The translations under genes and the position numbers were made by a program. Below, one piece after another: positions 35,657 through 44,117 of a DNA stretch of 64,000 bases. The DNA comes from Chitinophaga pinensis (lineage in GTDB: Bacteria; Bacteroidota; Bacteroidia; B-17B0; Aurantibacillaceae), in the NCBI GenBank assembly GCA_945887955.1, contig CAMCZO010000003.1:26992-90991 (forward strand). The letters run 5' to 3'. The stretch's first letter is position 1. Every line of letters begins with the position of its first letter. The notes beneath the pieces are model-generated. The model was not told where the DNA came from, made no database searches, and was given only the letters and a program-made list of their open reading frames with translations.

Positions 35657-36004
35657 ATGGCTTTTCATTTATTTTACTAGTTTATCCCATTATATCAAAC
35701 AATTAATTAAGTTAGCTTTGTAATTCTGTTTTCATTTTCACTACCTGTTATCTTTATAAAATTTAAATCAAATAAAGTAGATAGATGGATTGGCGAAATT
35801 TCATATCCAATTTATATTTGAAATGTATTTATTGTAATACCGGTAAGTGTATTTTATTCAAAATATAATTTTGTTTCTTACAACTTTCTATCTGTAATAA
35901 TATTAATTTGTACTCTAATTTTTTCGTTTTTCCTGCTTAAATTTATTAGTGAACCAATTGAAAAAAATAGATATAATAAAACTTTTAAATTAAATTCTAA
36001 ATGA
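35657..36004 (+). pseudogene. remnant of an acyltransferase-3 (OafA-like) gene
   Basis: One frame from ATG 35657 keeps the C-terminal end of an integral-membrane O-acyltransferase, but it contains three stops: TAG 35678, TAA 35708 and TGA 35819. The read-through spells KVDRWIGEISYPIYI-stop-NVFIV, then hydrophobic helices and KFISEPIEKNRYN, the usual end of this family; the TGA stands where family members commonly have Trp (TGG to TGA). The terminal TGA at 36002 overlaps the next ATG (ATGA), the normal coupling in this operon. Only about 115 codons remain of a family that is usually 350-400 residues, so the 5' part has been deleted. Confidence 0.85.
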
Positions 36005-37011
36005 CTAAAATAAAATTCGCTGTAGTAGGTTGTGGTAGTATAGGTAAAAGACATATTGCTGTGCTTGATGCTGATGAAGAGGCAGAAATAGTTGCAATTT
36101 GTGATATCGATGAAAATAAATGTATTGAACTATCCTCTTTATATAATGGGTTAAAATATTATACCTCCTATACTGAAATGTTAGCAAGCATTAACTGCGA
36201 TGTTGTAAATGTTGTTACGCCACATCAAATGCATGCAGATATGAGCATTGATGCTTTAAATAAAGGTTTTAATGTTTTAGTTGAAAAGCCAATGGCATTA
36301 ACTTCTGATGATTGTGATCGAATGAATGATGCAGCCATTGCATCTGGAAAAAAACTTTGGGTGGTTAAACAAAACAGATTCAACGTTCCAATTCGTTTAG
36401 CCAAAGAACTTATTGATAATAATCGTTTGGGGAAAATATTTATTGTGAAATGTGAAGTGTTATGGAATCGCTATCAAGGATATTATGATGATTCACCTTG
36501 GCGTGGTGTAAAAGAATCAGAAGGTGGTTCTTTATATACGCAGGCTAGTCATTTTATTGATTTATTAGTTTGGTGGTTTGGCGATATTATTAGCGCACAA
36601 ACAAATATAGAAACACAAAATCATCAAATTGAAACGGAAGATACTGGTTTGTCTGTTGTTAAATTTTCTAATCATGCGCTTGGCTCAATTATTTGGACTA
36701 CCTGTGTTTATAATAAAAATTATGAAGGTTCAATAACTATCATTGGAGAAAAAGGAACCGTTAAAATAGGCGGCCAATATTTAAATAAAATTGAGTATTG
36801 GGATGTCGAAGGTTTTCCATTGCCTGAAGTAATTGAATTTTCTGATAAGCCGAATAAATATGGTAAATACCAAGGTACGAGTTCAAATCACGATAAAGTT
36901 ATAAATGCAATTATATCACAATTAAAAGGACGTACTCACGAATCTGTTGATGGCTTTGAAGGAATTCGTTCTATCAAAGCAATCGAATTAATGTATAAAG
37001 ATGCAAAATAA
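36001..37011 (+). CDS. Gfo/Idh/MocA family sugar dehydrogenase, set 2 (WlbA/WbpB-like)
   Basis: 336 residues. Rossmann loop GCGSIGKRH (10-18), catalytic EKPMA (about 95-99), and GGSLYTQASHFIDLLVWWFG (about 175-194), a segment I associate with WlbA/WbpB, the UDP-GlcNAc uronate 3-dehydrogenases. KQNRFN (121-126) is also like that group. It is more typical of WlbA than the set 1 enzyme at 4586. It overlaps the acyltransferase remnant by ATGA and the acetyltransferase gene by 11 bases. The expected substrate would be UDP-GlcNAcA, but the required 6-dehydrogenase is not in this window. Confidence 0.88.
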   Translation: MTKIKFAVVGCGSIGKRHIAVLDADEEAEIVAICDIDENKCIELSSLYNGLKYYTSYTEMLASINCDVVNVVTPHQMHADMSIDALNKGFNVLVEKPMALTSDDCDRMNDAAIASGKKLWVVKQNRFNVPIRLAKELIDNNRLGKIFIVKCEVLWNRYQGYYDDSPWRGVKESEGGSLYTQASHFIDLLVWWFGDIISAQTNIETQNHQIETEDTGLSVVKFSNHALGSIIWTTCVYNKNYEGSITIIGEKGTVKIGGQYLNKIEYWDVEGFPLPEVIEFSDKPNKYGKYQGTSSNHDKVINAIISQLKGRTHESVDGFEGIRSIKAIELMYKDAK

Positions 37012-37468
37012 ACCAACTTTATTTTTATCAGCTATTAAAGATGTCAGGTTTGGCACTAATGTTAAAATTGTTGAACCTGTAAATATTTATGGTTGCTCTA
37101 TTGGAGATGATGTTTTTATTGGGCCATTTGTTGAAATTCAAAAAGATGTAAAAATTGGTGAGCGTTGCAAAATCCAATCTCATACTTTTATTTGCGAATT
37201 AGTAACCATCGGAAAAGATTGTTTTGTTGGACATGGCGTTATGTTTGTAAACGACACCTTTTCGATTGGCAGACCAGCTAATGGAAACAAAGCATTATGG
37301 AAATCAACACGAATTGGTAATAATGTTTCTATAGGATCTAATTCTACTTTGTTGCCTATAGAAATATGCAATGATGTGATTATAGGATCAGGAGCAGTGG
37401 TAACAAAAAACATTACTGAGCCTGGAATATACGCAGGTAACCCAGCAAAAAAAATTAGAAATATTTAA
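37001..37468 (+). CDS. sugar N-acetyltransferase, left-handed beta-helix, set 2 (WlbB/WbpD-like)
   Basis: A 155-residue hexapeptide-repeat acetyltransferase. VGHGVMFVNDTFSIGRPANGNK (about 74-95), IGSNSTLLPIEIC and YAGNPAKKIRN at the end mark the WlbB/WbpD group that acetylates the 3-amino group of UDP-2-acetamido-3-amino uronic acids. Its ATG lies in the last 11 bases of the dehydrogenase gene, so translation is coupled. It resembles the protein at 5589-6080 over its full length with a shorter loop after the conserved Asn-Asp. Confidence 0.88.
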   Translation: MQNKPTLFLSAIKDVRFGTNVKIVEPVNIYGCSIGDDVFIGPFVEIQKDVKIGERCKIQSHTFICELVTIGKDCFVGHGVMFVNDTFSIGRPANGNKALWKSTRIGNNVSIGSNSTLLPIEICNDVIIGSGAVVTKNITEPGIYAGNPAKKIRNI

Positions 37469-37523
37469 TCTGTTTTTTATAAGTAGATTTTAAAAATATA
37501 AATAATTATAATTTTAATTAAAA

Positions 37524-38636
37524 ATGAAAATTCCCTTTGTAGATTTAAAAATTCAATATCAAAATTTAAAATCAGAAATTGACTCTGCTATTGCTGATGT
37601 GATAAGTAAAACTGCATTTGTTGGGGGAGGTACTAATGTGTTTTGCAAACAATTTGAAAATGATTTTAAACGTTTTTTAAATATTCAACATGTTATTAGT
37701 TGTGCTAATGGAACCGATTCTCTTGAGATATTATTAGAGGCTTTTAAGATAATAGCAGGCGATGAGGTTATTGTTCCAGCTATATCTTGGGTATCTACAT
37801 CTGAAGCTGTTGGAAGAATCGGTGCAAAGCCAGTTTTTGTAGATGTTGATAAGGATACGCTTTTAATAAATACAAATTTAATTGAAGAAAAAATTACATC
37901 GAAAACAAAAGCAATTATCCCCGTTCATTTATATGGTAATTCTGTTAACATGACTCACGTTATGGAACTTGCTAAAAAACATAAGTTAATAGTCATTGAA
38001 GATTGTGCTCAATCACATGGAAGCACACACAAAGGAAAATTGTCTGGTACTTTTGGCGACGCTTCATCTTTTAGTTTTTATCCTGGTAAAAATTTAGGGG
38101 CATACGGAGATGCCGGTTGTATTGCAACAAATAATTTAGAAATTGCAAATACCTGTAAAAAGATTGCTAATCACGGACAATTAGAAAAACATAACCATGT
38201 TATTGAAGGTAGAAATTCTAGAATGGATGGAATACATGCGGCCATTTTATCTGTAAAATTAAATTATTTAAATGATGGAAATTTAAAGAGGCAGGCAAAT
38301 GCTGATTATTATAAAAAGCATATTTTAAATGCCTCAATCACACTGCCAGAAGTTAATAAAGATTCTTCTCATGTTTATCATTTGTTTGTTATTTCAAGTT
38401 CTAATAGAGATGCCTTAAAGAAACATTTAGAAAGTCATACTATTGAAACTGCTATTCATTATCCAAATGCCTTACCATTTTTAAATGCCTATAAACAATT
38501 TGGTTATACTCAGGAAGATTTTCCAGTTTCTTTCGAAGCAACAAAACATATTTTATCAATACCCATGTTTCCTGAATTAACTCATCAACAAATGGATGCA
38601 GTTATTACAGCACTTAATAGTTTTAATGCCGAATAA
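37524..38636 (+). CDS. DegT/DnrJ/EryC1/StrS sugar aminotransferase, set 2 (WlbC/WbpE-like)
   Basis: 370 residues of a PLP sugar aminotransferase with K189 in SFYPGKNLGAYGDAG and IEDCAQSHG (158-166) holding the cofactor Asp. The PGKN pattern and C-terminal AIHYPNALPFLNAYKQFGY are those of C3-type aminotransferases such as WlbC/WbpE. It follows the acetyltransferase after 55 bases and completes the second three-gene set. Its last 11 bases overlap the preferred start of the glycosyltransferase downstream. It is clearly paralogous to the enzyme at 6087 but not a recent duplicate. Confidence 0.9.
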   Translation: MKIPFVDLKIQYQNLKSEIDSAIADVISKTAFVGGGTNVFCKQFENDFKRFLNIQHVISCANGTDSLEILLEAFKIIAGDEVIVPAISWVSTSEAVGRIGAKPVFVDVDKDTLLINTNLIEEKITSKTKAIIPVHLYGNSVNMTHVMELAKKHKLIVIEDCAQSHGSTHKGKLSGTFGDASSFSFYPGKNLGAYGDAGCIATNNLEIANTCKKIANHGQLEKHNHVIEGRNSRMDGIHAAILSVKLNYLNDGNLKRQANADYYKKHILNASITLPEVNKDSSHVYHLFVISSSNRDALKKHLESHTIETAIHYPNALPFLNAYKQFGYTQEDFPVSFEATKHILSIPMFPELTHQQMDAVITALNSFNAE

Positions 38637-39885
38637 GAAAACACTATTACTTTGTTGGGATTTTCCGCCAAACGATGGAATAGGCGGAAGACGCTGGGCA
38701 AAAATAGCAAAGTGGCTTTTAAAATCAGGCCATGAAATTCATGTTATTAAAAGTAAGTCAAAAGTTGGGAATCAAAATTCAGCTTGGTTATCTGATGTTA
38801 AAAGTGATCAAATTCATATTTATGAAGTGAATACATATTTGCCTGTTAAATGGTTAAACAGTAAAGAAAATAAATTTTCAGATAAATTAAAATATAAATT
38901 TGCGGCAATCTATCTTACTTTTTTTTCTAAAGGAACAATTTATGATAAAGCAATTGGCATGGAACGCGATGTTGTGAAATTAGCTTCAAAAATTATTGAA
39001 TTAAATAAAATAGAAAATGTAATAGTAACTGGTGCACCATTTAATTTAATTTATTATGTAGCTAAAATAAAATTAGTATTTCCAAAGCTTTTTGTTTTGG
39101 CTGATTACCGAGATCCTTGGCTAAATGCAGTTAATTATGGGATGCAAAACTTGACAGCAAAAAATAAATTAGCCGAACAAAATAAACAAAATTTGGTTTT
39201 TGAAACTATTGATGTAATTACTGCTCCAAACTCTATTTTATTAAATGAAATTAAAGGAACTTATACTGGCCGTAATTTAATTAAAGCAAATTTTGTTGAG
39301 TTGCCTCATGCTTATGATGAAGATGATTTTTTGAACTATGACATATTAAAAAACGATACCTCTCATGCTTTAAAAATTGTTTATGCAGGAAGTGTTTATT
39401 TAGGGGCGAAAAGTTATTTAGAAGAATTTATTAATCAAATAAATAAGTATAATTGTAAAAACGAACACTTAGTTGAATTAGAAATTTATACGGATGATTA
39501 TAAATCCTTACATCATTTTCAAAATGGGGCTATATCAATAAAGCCTTCTGTTGCTAAAGAGATTTTTAAAATTATATCTGAAGCAGATTACGTGTTAATT
39601 TTATTAGCAGAGCATAATAAAGATTTCAAAACAACTAAATTTTACGAATTCCTTCCTTTTCAAAAGCCCTATTTATATATAGGATCGCTTGGCGAAGTGT
39701 CTAAAATCATCAGTGAAGATGAAATGGGCTTTGTTATAAAGGATGTGAAAAACGAAACGGTTTCTTTTATTGAATCTCATTTCTCATCGAATCTGGTTTT
39801 TAAGGGCTTGTCTAAATTTAAGAATCATACGTTTCAAAAAAGAGTTGAATTGATTAATAATCTATTAGAAAAAATTGATGCTTAA
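38626..39885 (+). CDS. glycosyltransferase, GT-B type
   Basis: I place the start at ATG 38626 (419 residues) rather than 38596, because MPNKKTLLLCWDFPPNDGIGGRRWAKIAKWL then begins with the first strand and the Gly-rich loop of a GT4-like N-terminal domain. Later, ADYRDPWLNAVNY (about 152-164) and KIVYAGSVYLGAKS mark the domain boundary, and KTTKFYEFLPFQKPYLYIG holds the K-x(n)-E pattern of a donor site. It probably adds one sugar of the repeat. Donor and acceptor are unknown. It overlaps both neighbours, consistent with coupled translation. Confidence 0.8.
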   Translation: MPNKKTLLLCWDFPPNDGIGGRRWAKIAKWLLKSGHEIHVIKSKSKVGNQNSAWLSDVKSDQIHIYEVNTYLPVKWLNSKENKFSDKLKYKFAAIYLTFFSKGTIYDKAIGMERDVVKLASKIIELNKIENVIVTGAPFNLIYYVAKIKLVFPKLFVLADYRDPWLNAVNYGMQNLTAKNKLAEQNKQNLVFETIDVITAPNSILLNEIKGTYTGRNLIKANFVELPHAYDEDDFLNYDILKNDTSHALKIVYAGSVYLGAKSYLEEFINQINKYNCKNEHLVELEIYTDDYKSLHHFQNGAISIKPSVAKEIFKIISEADYVLILLAEHNKDFKTTKFYEFLPFQKPYLYIGSLGEVSKIISEDEMGFVIKDVKNETVSFIESHFSSNLVFKGLSKFKNHTFQKRVELINNLLEKIDA

Positions 39886-40834
39886 GGTTTCCATAATTAT
39901 GCCTTCATTTAACAAGGCAAAATATATTTCGGAAGCAATAAATTCTGTTATTAATCAAACCTATACTAATTGGGAATTAATTATTGTTGATGATTATTCA
40001 AATGATGATTCACAAGAAATAATTAACTTGTTCGCTTCTAAATTTGATAACATTAAAACATATTTTAATCTTGAAAATAAAGGGGCGAACTATTGTCGTA
40101 ATTTCGGTATTGAAAATGCAAAAGGGACTTATATTGTTTTTTTAGATGCTGACGATCTTCTTACCAATCATTGTATAGAAGATAGAATGAATGTGATGAA
40201 AAAAAACAACACTTTGGATTTTTGTGTCTTTACAATGGGTGTTTTTAATAAAAAAATTGGAGACTCAAGTATAGAATGGAAACCAACTTCCAAAAGCCCC
40301 TTGAATGATTTTCTTTTCCATCAACTTCCTTGGGCAATTCCACAACCAATTTGGAAAAAAGACTTTCTTTGTTCACTAGATGGATTTAATCAAGATTTTG
40401 AACGTATGCAAGATGTTGAATTGCATACCCGCGCCTTATTAATTGAAAATGTTTTATATAAACAAATTGTTGATAAGCCAGATTGTTATTATCGAATTGA
40501 TGAAGATCGAAAAATATTTAATCCATTTAATTTTATTAGTCTCAGGATAGATTCAACCATATTATATGTTCAACGGTTTAAATTTCTCCCTATAAAGCAA
40601 AGAAAATATTTAACTGGAACTATTTATGAAACATTTTTGCAACTAGTATATGTTTTAAAAAAAAAACAGATTACAAGAGCAGAATTTGAAATGCTAAAAA
40701 AAAAGTTATTTAATCAAAGTATGAATTTAACCAAAATGCAAAAAATATTATTTTATTGCTCACAACTTTATAATTTTAATTTATTTAGAGTAATGGGGGT
40801 TAATCGTTTTTTTAAATATTTAATTTTAATTTAA
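39878..40834 (+). CDS. GT2 family glycosyltransferase
   Basis: 318 residues from ATG 39878, which overlaps the preceding stop; an in-frame TTG lies one codon upstream. The GT-A domain begins VSIIMPSFNKAKYISEAINSVINQTY (4-29), with IIVDDYSNDDS (36-46) and the metal-binding VFLDADDLLT (about 88-97). The acceptor part contains PWAIPQPIWKKDFL and FERMQDVELHTRALL, giving the catalytic Asp near 183. No membrane anchor is evident. It should transfer a sugar to the growing lipid-linked repeat. A 10-base A run near 40657-40666 lies within its 3' half. Confidence 0.88.
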   Translation: MLKVSIIMPSFNKAKYISEAINSVINQTYTNWELIIVDDYSNDDSQEIINLFASKFDNIKTYFNLENKGANYCRNFGIENAKGTYIVFLDADDLLTNHCIEDRMNVMKKNNTLDFCVFTMGVFNKKIGDSSIEWKPTSKSPLNDFLFHQLPWAIPQPIWKKDFLCSLDGFNQDFERMQDVELHTRALLIENVLYKQIVDKPDCYYRIDEDRKIFNPFNFISLRIDSTILYVQRFKFLPIKQRKYLTGTIYETFLQLVYVLKKKQITRAEFEMLKKKLFNQSMNLTKMQKILFYCSQLYNFNLFRVMGVNRFFKYLILI

Positions 40835-40869
40835 TACTTCATTTTAATAAATTTTTATAAAACAATAAA

Positions 40870-42180
40870 ATGAAAGAAGCCGAATTAACCGAAGATTATA
40901 AATATTATTTAGTTACTTTTTTTATTTATTTGAGTATTTTTATTCAATCGTATGTCTTTTTTAAAGAACCTTTTGAATTTCAATTTGGCTATTTAATTTA
41001 TATTTTATTATTGCCTGGGTTTTTTAGGCGACATCGGTTAAGTAGACCATTGGTTCTTATTTTTTTGATTTTATTAATTGTAGGAATAGTAAATGTTTTA
41101 TTTGATAATAATACCGTGGAATTATTTCTAAAGGTATTTACTGGCATGTCTTTATCTTATTTTTTTTATTATTATGTACTTGTTCAATTTGAATTTAACA
41201 TCCAACAATTATTTAAATGGTATTTGAATGGAGCTTATATTTCTTCTATAATTGGCATTATTCAGCTTTTTTTTTATTTTATTAATTATCGACCGGGTTG
41301 GAGATTGTGGTTTATTTTTAATAAACATGGCGAATCTTTTGGAGGTCTAACTGGATTTCGTATCAATTCTATTTTCTGTGAACCAGCACATTTAGCGGGT
41401 ATTTTATCATCAGCTTTTTTTATTTCTTTATATAATTTAACTAAAAAAGAAAGTATATATATTAATAAATTCAAGAGCATTGTTATTGTCTCTGTTTACA
41501 TTTTATCTTTTTCTAGTTTAGGCCAAACAGGAATTTTAGTTTCGATACTACTTTTATTTTTAAGCTATGGAATTTTAAAGTATATCTTAGTAGTTGTTCC
41601 ACTAATATTAATTGCGTTTAATTTTATTTATGATAATGTGCCTGAGTTTAAGCAAAGATATGATAGTGCTATTAATTTGGTTCAAGGTGAGAAATTTATA
41701 ATAGGCAAAACTCATGGGTCTTCATTTATCTTATATAATAACTATGTTGTAGCTACCGAAAATTTTAAAACAAATTTTTTATTTGGTACAGGCATAGGTT
41801 CTCATGCTTTTGCCTTTAAAATTCATGCATTATCTAAAGACATTAAGCAGAAGGGTTTTGACTCAAATTCGGCTGATGCCAATTCAATGTTTTTAAGACT
41901 AATGTCCGAAACTGGTTTGTTTGGTCTTATTATATTTTTATATATAATTATCACGGGATATGTTAAGCGGGACCCCAAACGATTAACCTATCATTGGTTA
42001 ATTAGCAATGCCATTTTATTAATGATTTTGTTAAACTTATTCAGGCAAGGGCATTATTTCCTATATGGCTTTCCGTTTTTTCTTTTTTTATATTATTTTA
42101 ATGGTATAGCATACAAAGATCTTGTGAACGGTAATCCATCTGAACACGATTTGTATCTTTTGGAAGATAAAAAAAATTAA
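40870..42180 (+). CDS. O-antigen polymerase/ligase-like membrane protein (Wzy/WaaL type)
   Basis: 436 residues with about ten to eleven hydrophobic helices and a large periplasmic loop (about 275-325) containing TNFLFGTGIGSHAFAF, the FGxGxGS/H type motif common in the O-antigen ligase/polymerase superfamily. It would polymerise lipid-linked repeats or ligate glycan to its acceptor on the periplasmic face. It is the last gene of the + strand island, and its TAA shares bases with the stop of the convergent TerC gene. I cannot tell polymerase from ligase by sequence alone. Confidence 0.82.
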   Translation: MKEAELTEDYKYYLVTFFIYLSIFIQSYVFFKEPFEFQFGYLIYILLLPGFFRRHRLSRPLVLIFLILLIVGIVNVLFDNNTVELFLKVFTGMSLSYFFYYYVLVQFEFNIQQLFKWYLNGAYISSIIGIIQLFFYFINYRPGWRLWFIFNKHGESFGGLTGFRINSIFCEPAHLAGILSSAFFISLYNLTKKESIYINKFKSIVIVSVYILSFSSLGQTGILVSILLLFLSYGILKYILVVVPLILIAFNFIYDNVPEFKQRYDSAINLVQGEKFIIGKTHGSSFILYNNYVVATENFKTNFLFGTGIGSHAFAFKIHALSKDIKQKGFDSNSADANSMFLRLMSETGLFGLIIFLYIIITGYVKRDPKRLTYHWLISNAILLMILLNLFRQGHYFLYGFPFFLFLYYFNGIAYKDLVNGNPSEHDLYLLEDKKN

Positions 42181-42965
42181 AGCTCTAAATCTTTCTTTTG
42201 TTTTACTTTTCCTTCCATCAAGTTAAAAGATTCTACTAGCAAAGCAAATGCTAATGCAATGTAGGCATAGTTTTTATTTAACTCTAAGTGCTCTTTTTCT
42301 GGAACACTAAAATTATAGCAGTCAAAAAGTCCTTCTGCTAAAATTATCCCCCCTATTACTAATAAAAATGACAAAGCAATTGTTTTAATACCTTTATTTT
42401 TATTTATAAAATTAGATACCAAGCCACTAAACAAAATCATTAATAGCATGCTTATTAATACAGCAGAAATCATTATGAGCACAACACCACTTATTCCTAC
42501 AGCTGCTAAAATACTGTCAAAACTAAACACAAAATCAATAATAATAATCTGTAAAATTATTCCGTTAAAAGTATTTTTTCCAGCTTTTATGTGCTCAATC
42601 TCGTTATCGGCATTATAAATTTTTTGTTTTATTTCTTGAAATGTTTTAATTAATAAAAACAATCCGCCCCCTATTAAAATTATGCTTTTTCCGCTGATGC
42701 CATAAGGGCCAATCATAAATAAAGCATCTTTTAGGCCAGCAATCCATCCTACAAAAATTAATAAAATAGTTCTAACAATTAACGCTAAACTTAATCCAAA
42801 GGTTCTTGCTTTTTTTTGTTGAGCCAGTGGTAACTTGTTTACCGCTATAGAAATAAAAATAATGTTGTCAATGCCTAAAATTATTTCGAGAATAGTTAAG
42901 GTAACAAGCCCAATAAGCCCTTGAATTGAAAATAGAGCGTTTAAATCTGATGACCAACTTTGCAT
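42177..42965 (-). CDS. TerC family integral membrane protein
   Basis: 262 residues and seven to eight predicted helices. The TerC signature acidic motifs are ILGIDNIIFISIAVN (about 28-42) and IIDFVFSFDSILAAVG (about 145-160), whose Asp residues are thought to bind a metal ion. Members relate to tellurite resistance and, in other bacteria, to Mn export or metal loading of secreted enzymes. The stop is convergent with the Wzy-like gene and lies within TTAA shared by both. It marks the right edge of the polysaccharide island. Confidence 0.9.
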   Translation of the reverse strand: MQSWSSDLNALFSIQGLIGLVTLTILEIILGIDNIIFISIAVNKLPLAQQKKARTFGLSLALIVRTILLIFVGWIAGLKDALFMIGPYGISGKSIILIGGGLFLLIKTFQEIKQKIYNADNEIEHIKAGKNTFNGIILQIIIIDFVFSFDSILAAVGISGVVLIMISAVLISMLLMILFSGLVSNFINKNKGIKTIALSFLLVIGGIILAEGLFDCYNFSVPEKEHLELNKNYAYIALAFALLVESFNLMEGKVKQKKDLEL

Positions 42966-43085
42966 TCTTTTTTTGCTACAAAGATATTCAAATCAATGAA
43001 TTTTATTAAAATATTTATAAAATTTAAATTTTTTCTTTTCAAAAATTATCCAATCTAAATTTAATAGTATACGATTTGAAAATTA

Positions 43086-44018
43086 TTAATTTGATGATTT
43101 AATAAACGCGATATTTCGCTTAAGCCCTTTAAAATTGGTTCTTTTAATAGCTGATTGTTTAAAGATTAAATTAAAGGTCACTTCAGTCATCTCCTGCCAA
43201 TCAGTTTCAGTATAATTAAGTAAACCATTTTGACTTTTAAATAAAGGCTCTTGATGTTCTTTACTAAATCGATTCCAGGGGCATACATCTTGGCAAACAT
43301 CACAACCAAATATCCAATTATCCATTTTAGATTTAAATTCGGGTGGAATAGATTCTTTTAATTCGATGGTAAGGTAGCTGATGCATTTGCTGCCATCTAT
43401 TGTGTAAGGGTTAACAATAGCATCTGTTGGGCAAGCATCAATACAACGAGTACATGTGCCACAATAATCTTTTAAAGGGCCATCGTATACTAATTCAACA
43501 TCAATTATTAATTCGGCAATAAAAAAAAATGAACCTTGTTGTTTATTTATTAAGTTGCTGTTTTTTCCCACCCAACCTAAACCGCCTTTGGCCGCCCAAA
43601 CTTTGTCCATTACCGGTGCGCTGTCTACAAAGGCTCTCCCATTGATATTACCAATTTTAATTTTAATTGATTGTAAAAACTCGTTTAGTTTTGTTTTGAT
43701 TACTTCATGATAATCTTCTCCAAAACTATATTTACTAATTTTAGGCGCCCCTTCAATTTGTTGCTCTGAAGGATAATAGTTGTATAATAATGAAATAACA
43801 GATTTCGCGTCATCAACTAATAACTTAGGATTTAAGCGCTTATCGAAATAATTTTCCATGTATTTCATTTGCCCGTGCATCGATTCTTTAAGCCATTTTT
43901 CTAATCGAGGCGCTTCTTCTTCTAAAAAGCCAGCTTTGGATATCCCACAAAAATCAAAACCTAATCGTTTGGCTTCTTTTTTTATAAATTGAGTATGATT
44001 AAGCGAAGTAGATTTCAT
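43086..44018 (-). CDS. queG: epoxyqueuosine reductase
   Basis: 310 residues that fit QueG, which carries out the last step of queuosine synthesis in tRNA using cobalamin and two 4Fe-4S clusters. Cluster cysteines are C186, C189, C192 and C196 ([12 protein letters not shown]) and C239, C242 and C246 ([10 protein letters not shown]). [23 protein letters not shown] (131-153) holds the conserved active-site Asp and the B12-binding loop. The C-terminal HEAT-like extension found in some QueG proteins is absent, as usual in short forms. The gene stands alone, divergent from the membrane protein at 44118. Confidence 0.93.
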   Translation of the reverse strand: MKSTSLNHTQFIKKEAKRLGFDFCGISKAGFLEEEAPRLEKWLKESMHGQMKYMENYFDKRLNPKLLVDDAKSVISLLYNYYPSEQQIEGAPKISKYSFGEDYHEVIKTKLNEFLQSIKIKIGNINGRAFVDSAPVMDKVWAAKGGLGWVGKNSNLINKQQGSFFFIAELIIDVELVYDGPLKDYCGTCTRCIDACPTDAIVNPYTIDGSKCISYLTIELKESIPPEFKSKMDNWIFGCDVCQDVCPWNRFSKEHQEPLFKSQNGLLNYTETDWQEMTEVTFNLIFKQSAIKRTNFKGLKRNIAFIKSSN

Positions 44019-44117
44019 TTCGAGTAAATTTAAGCAACAAAATAGTTTTTTCTAAATATAATTTTATCGAAATAACCATCAATTTTTTTAACTTTAAAAT
44101 TAATTTAATAATGATAA

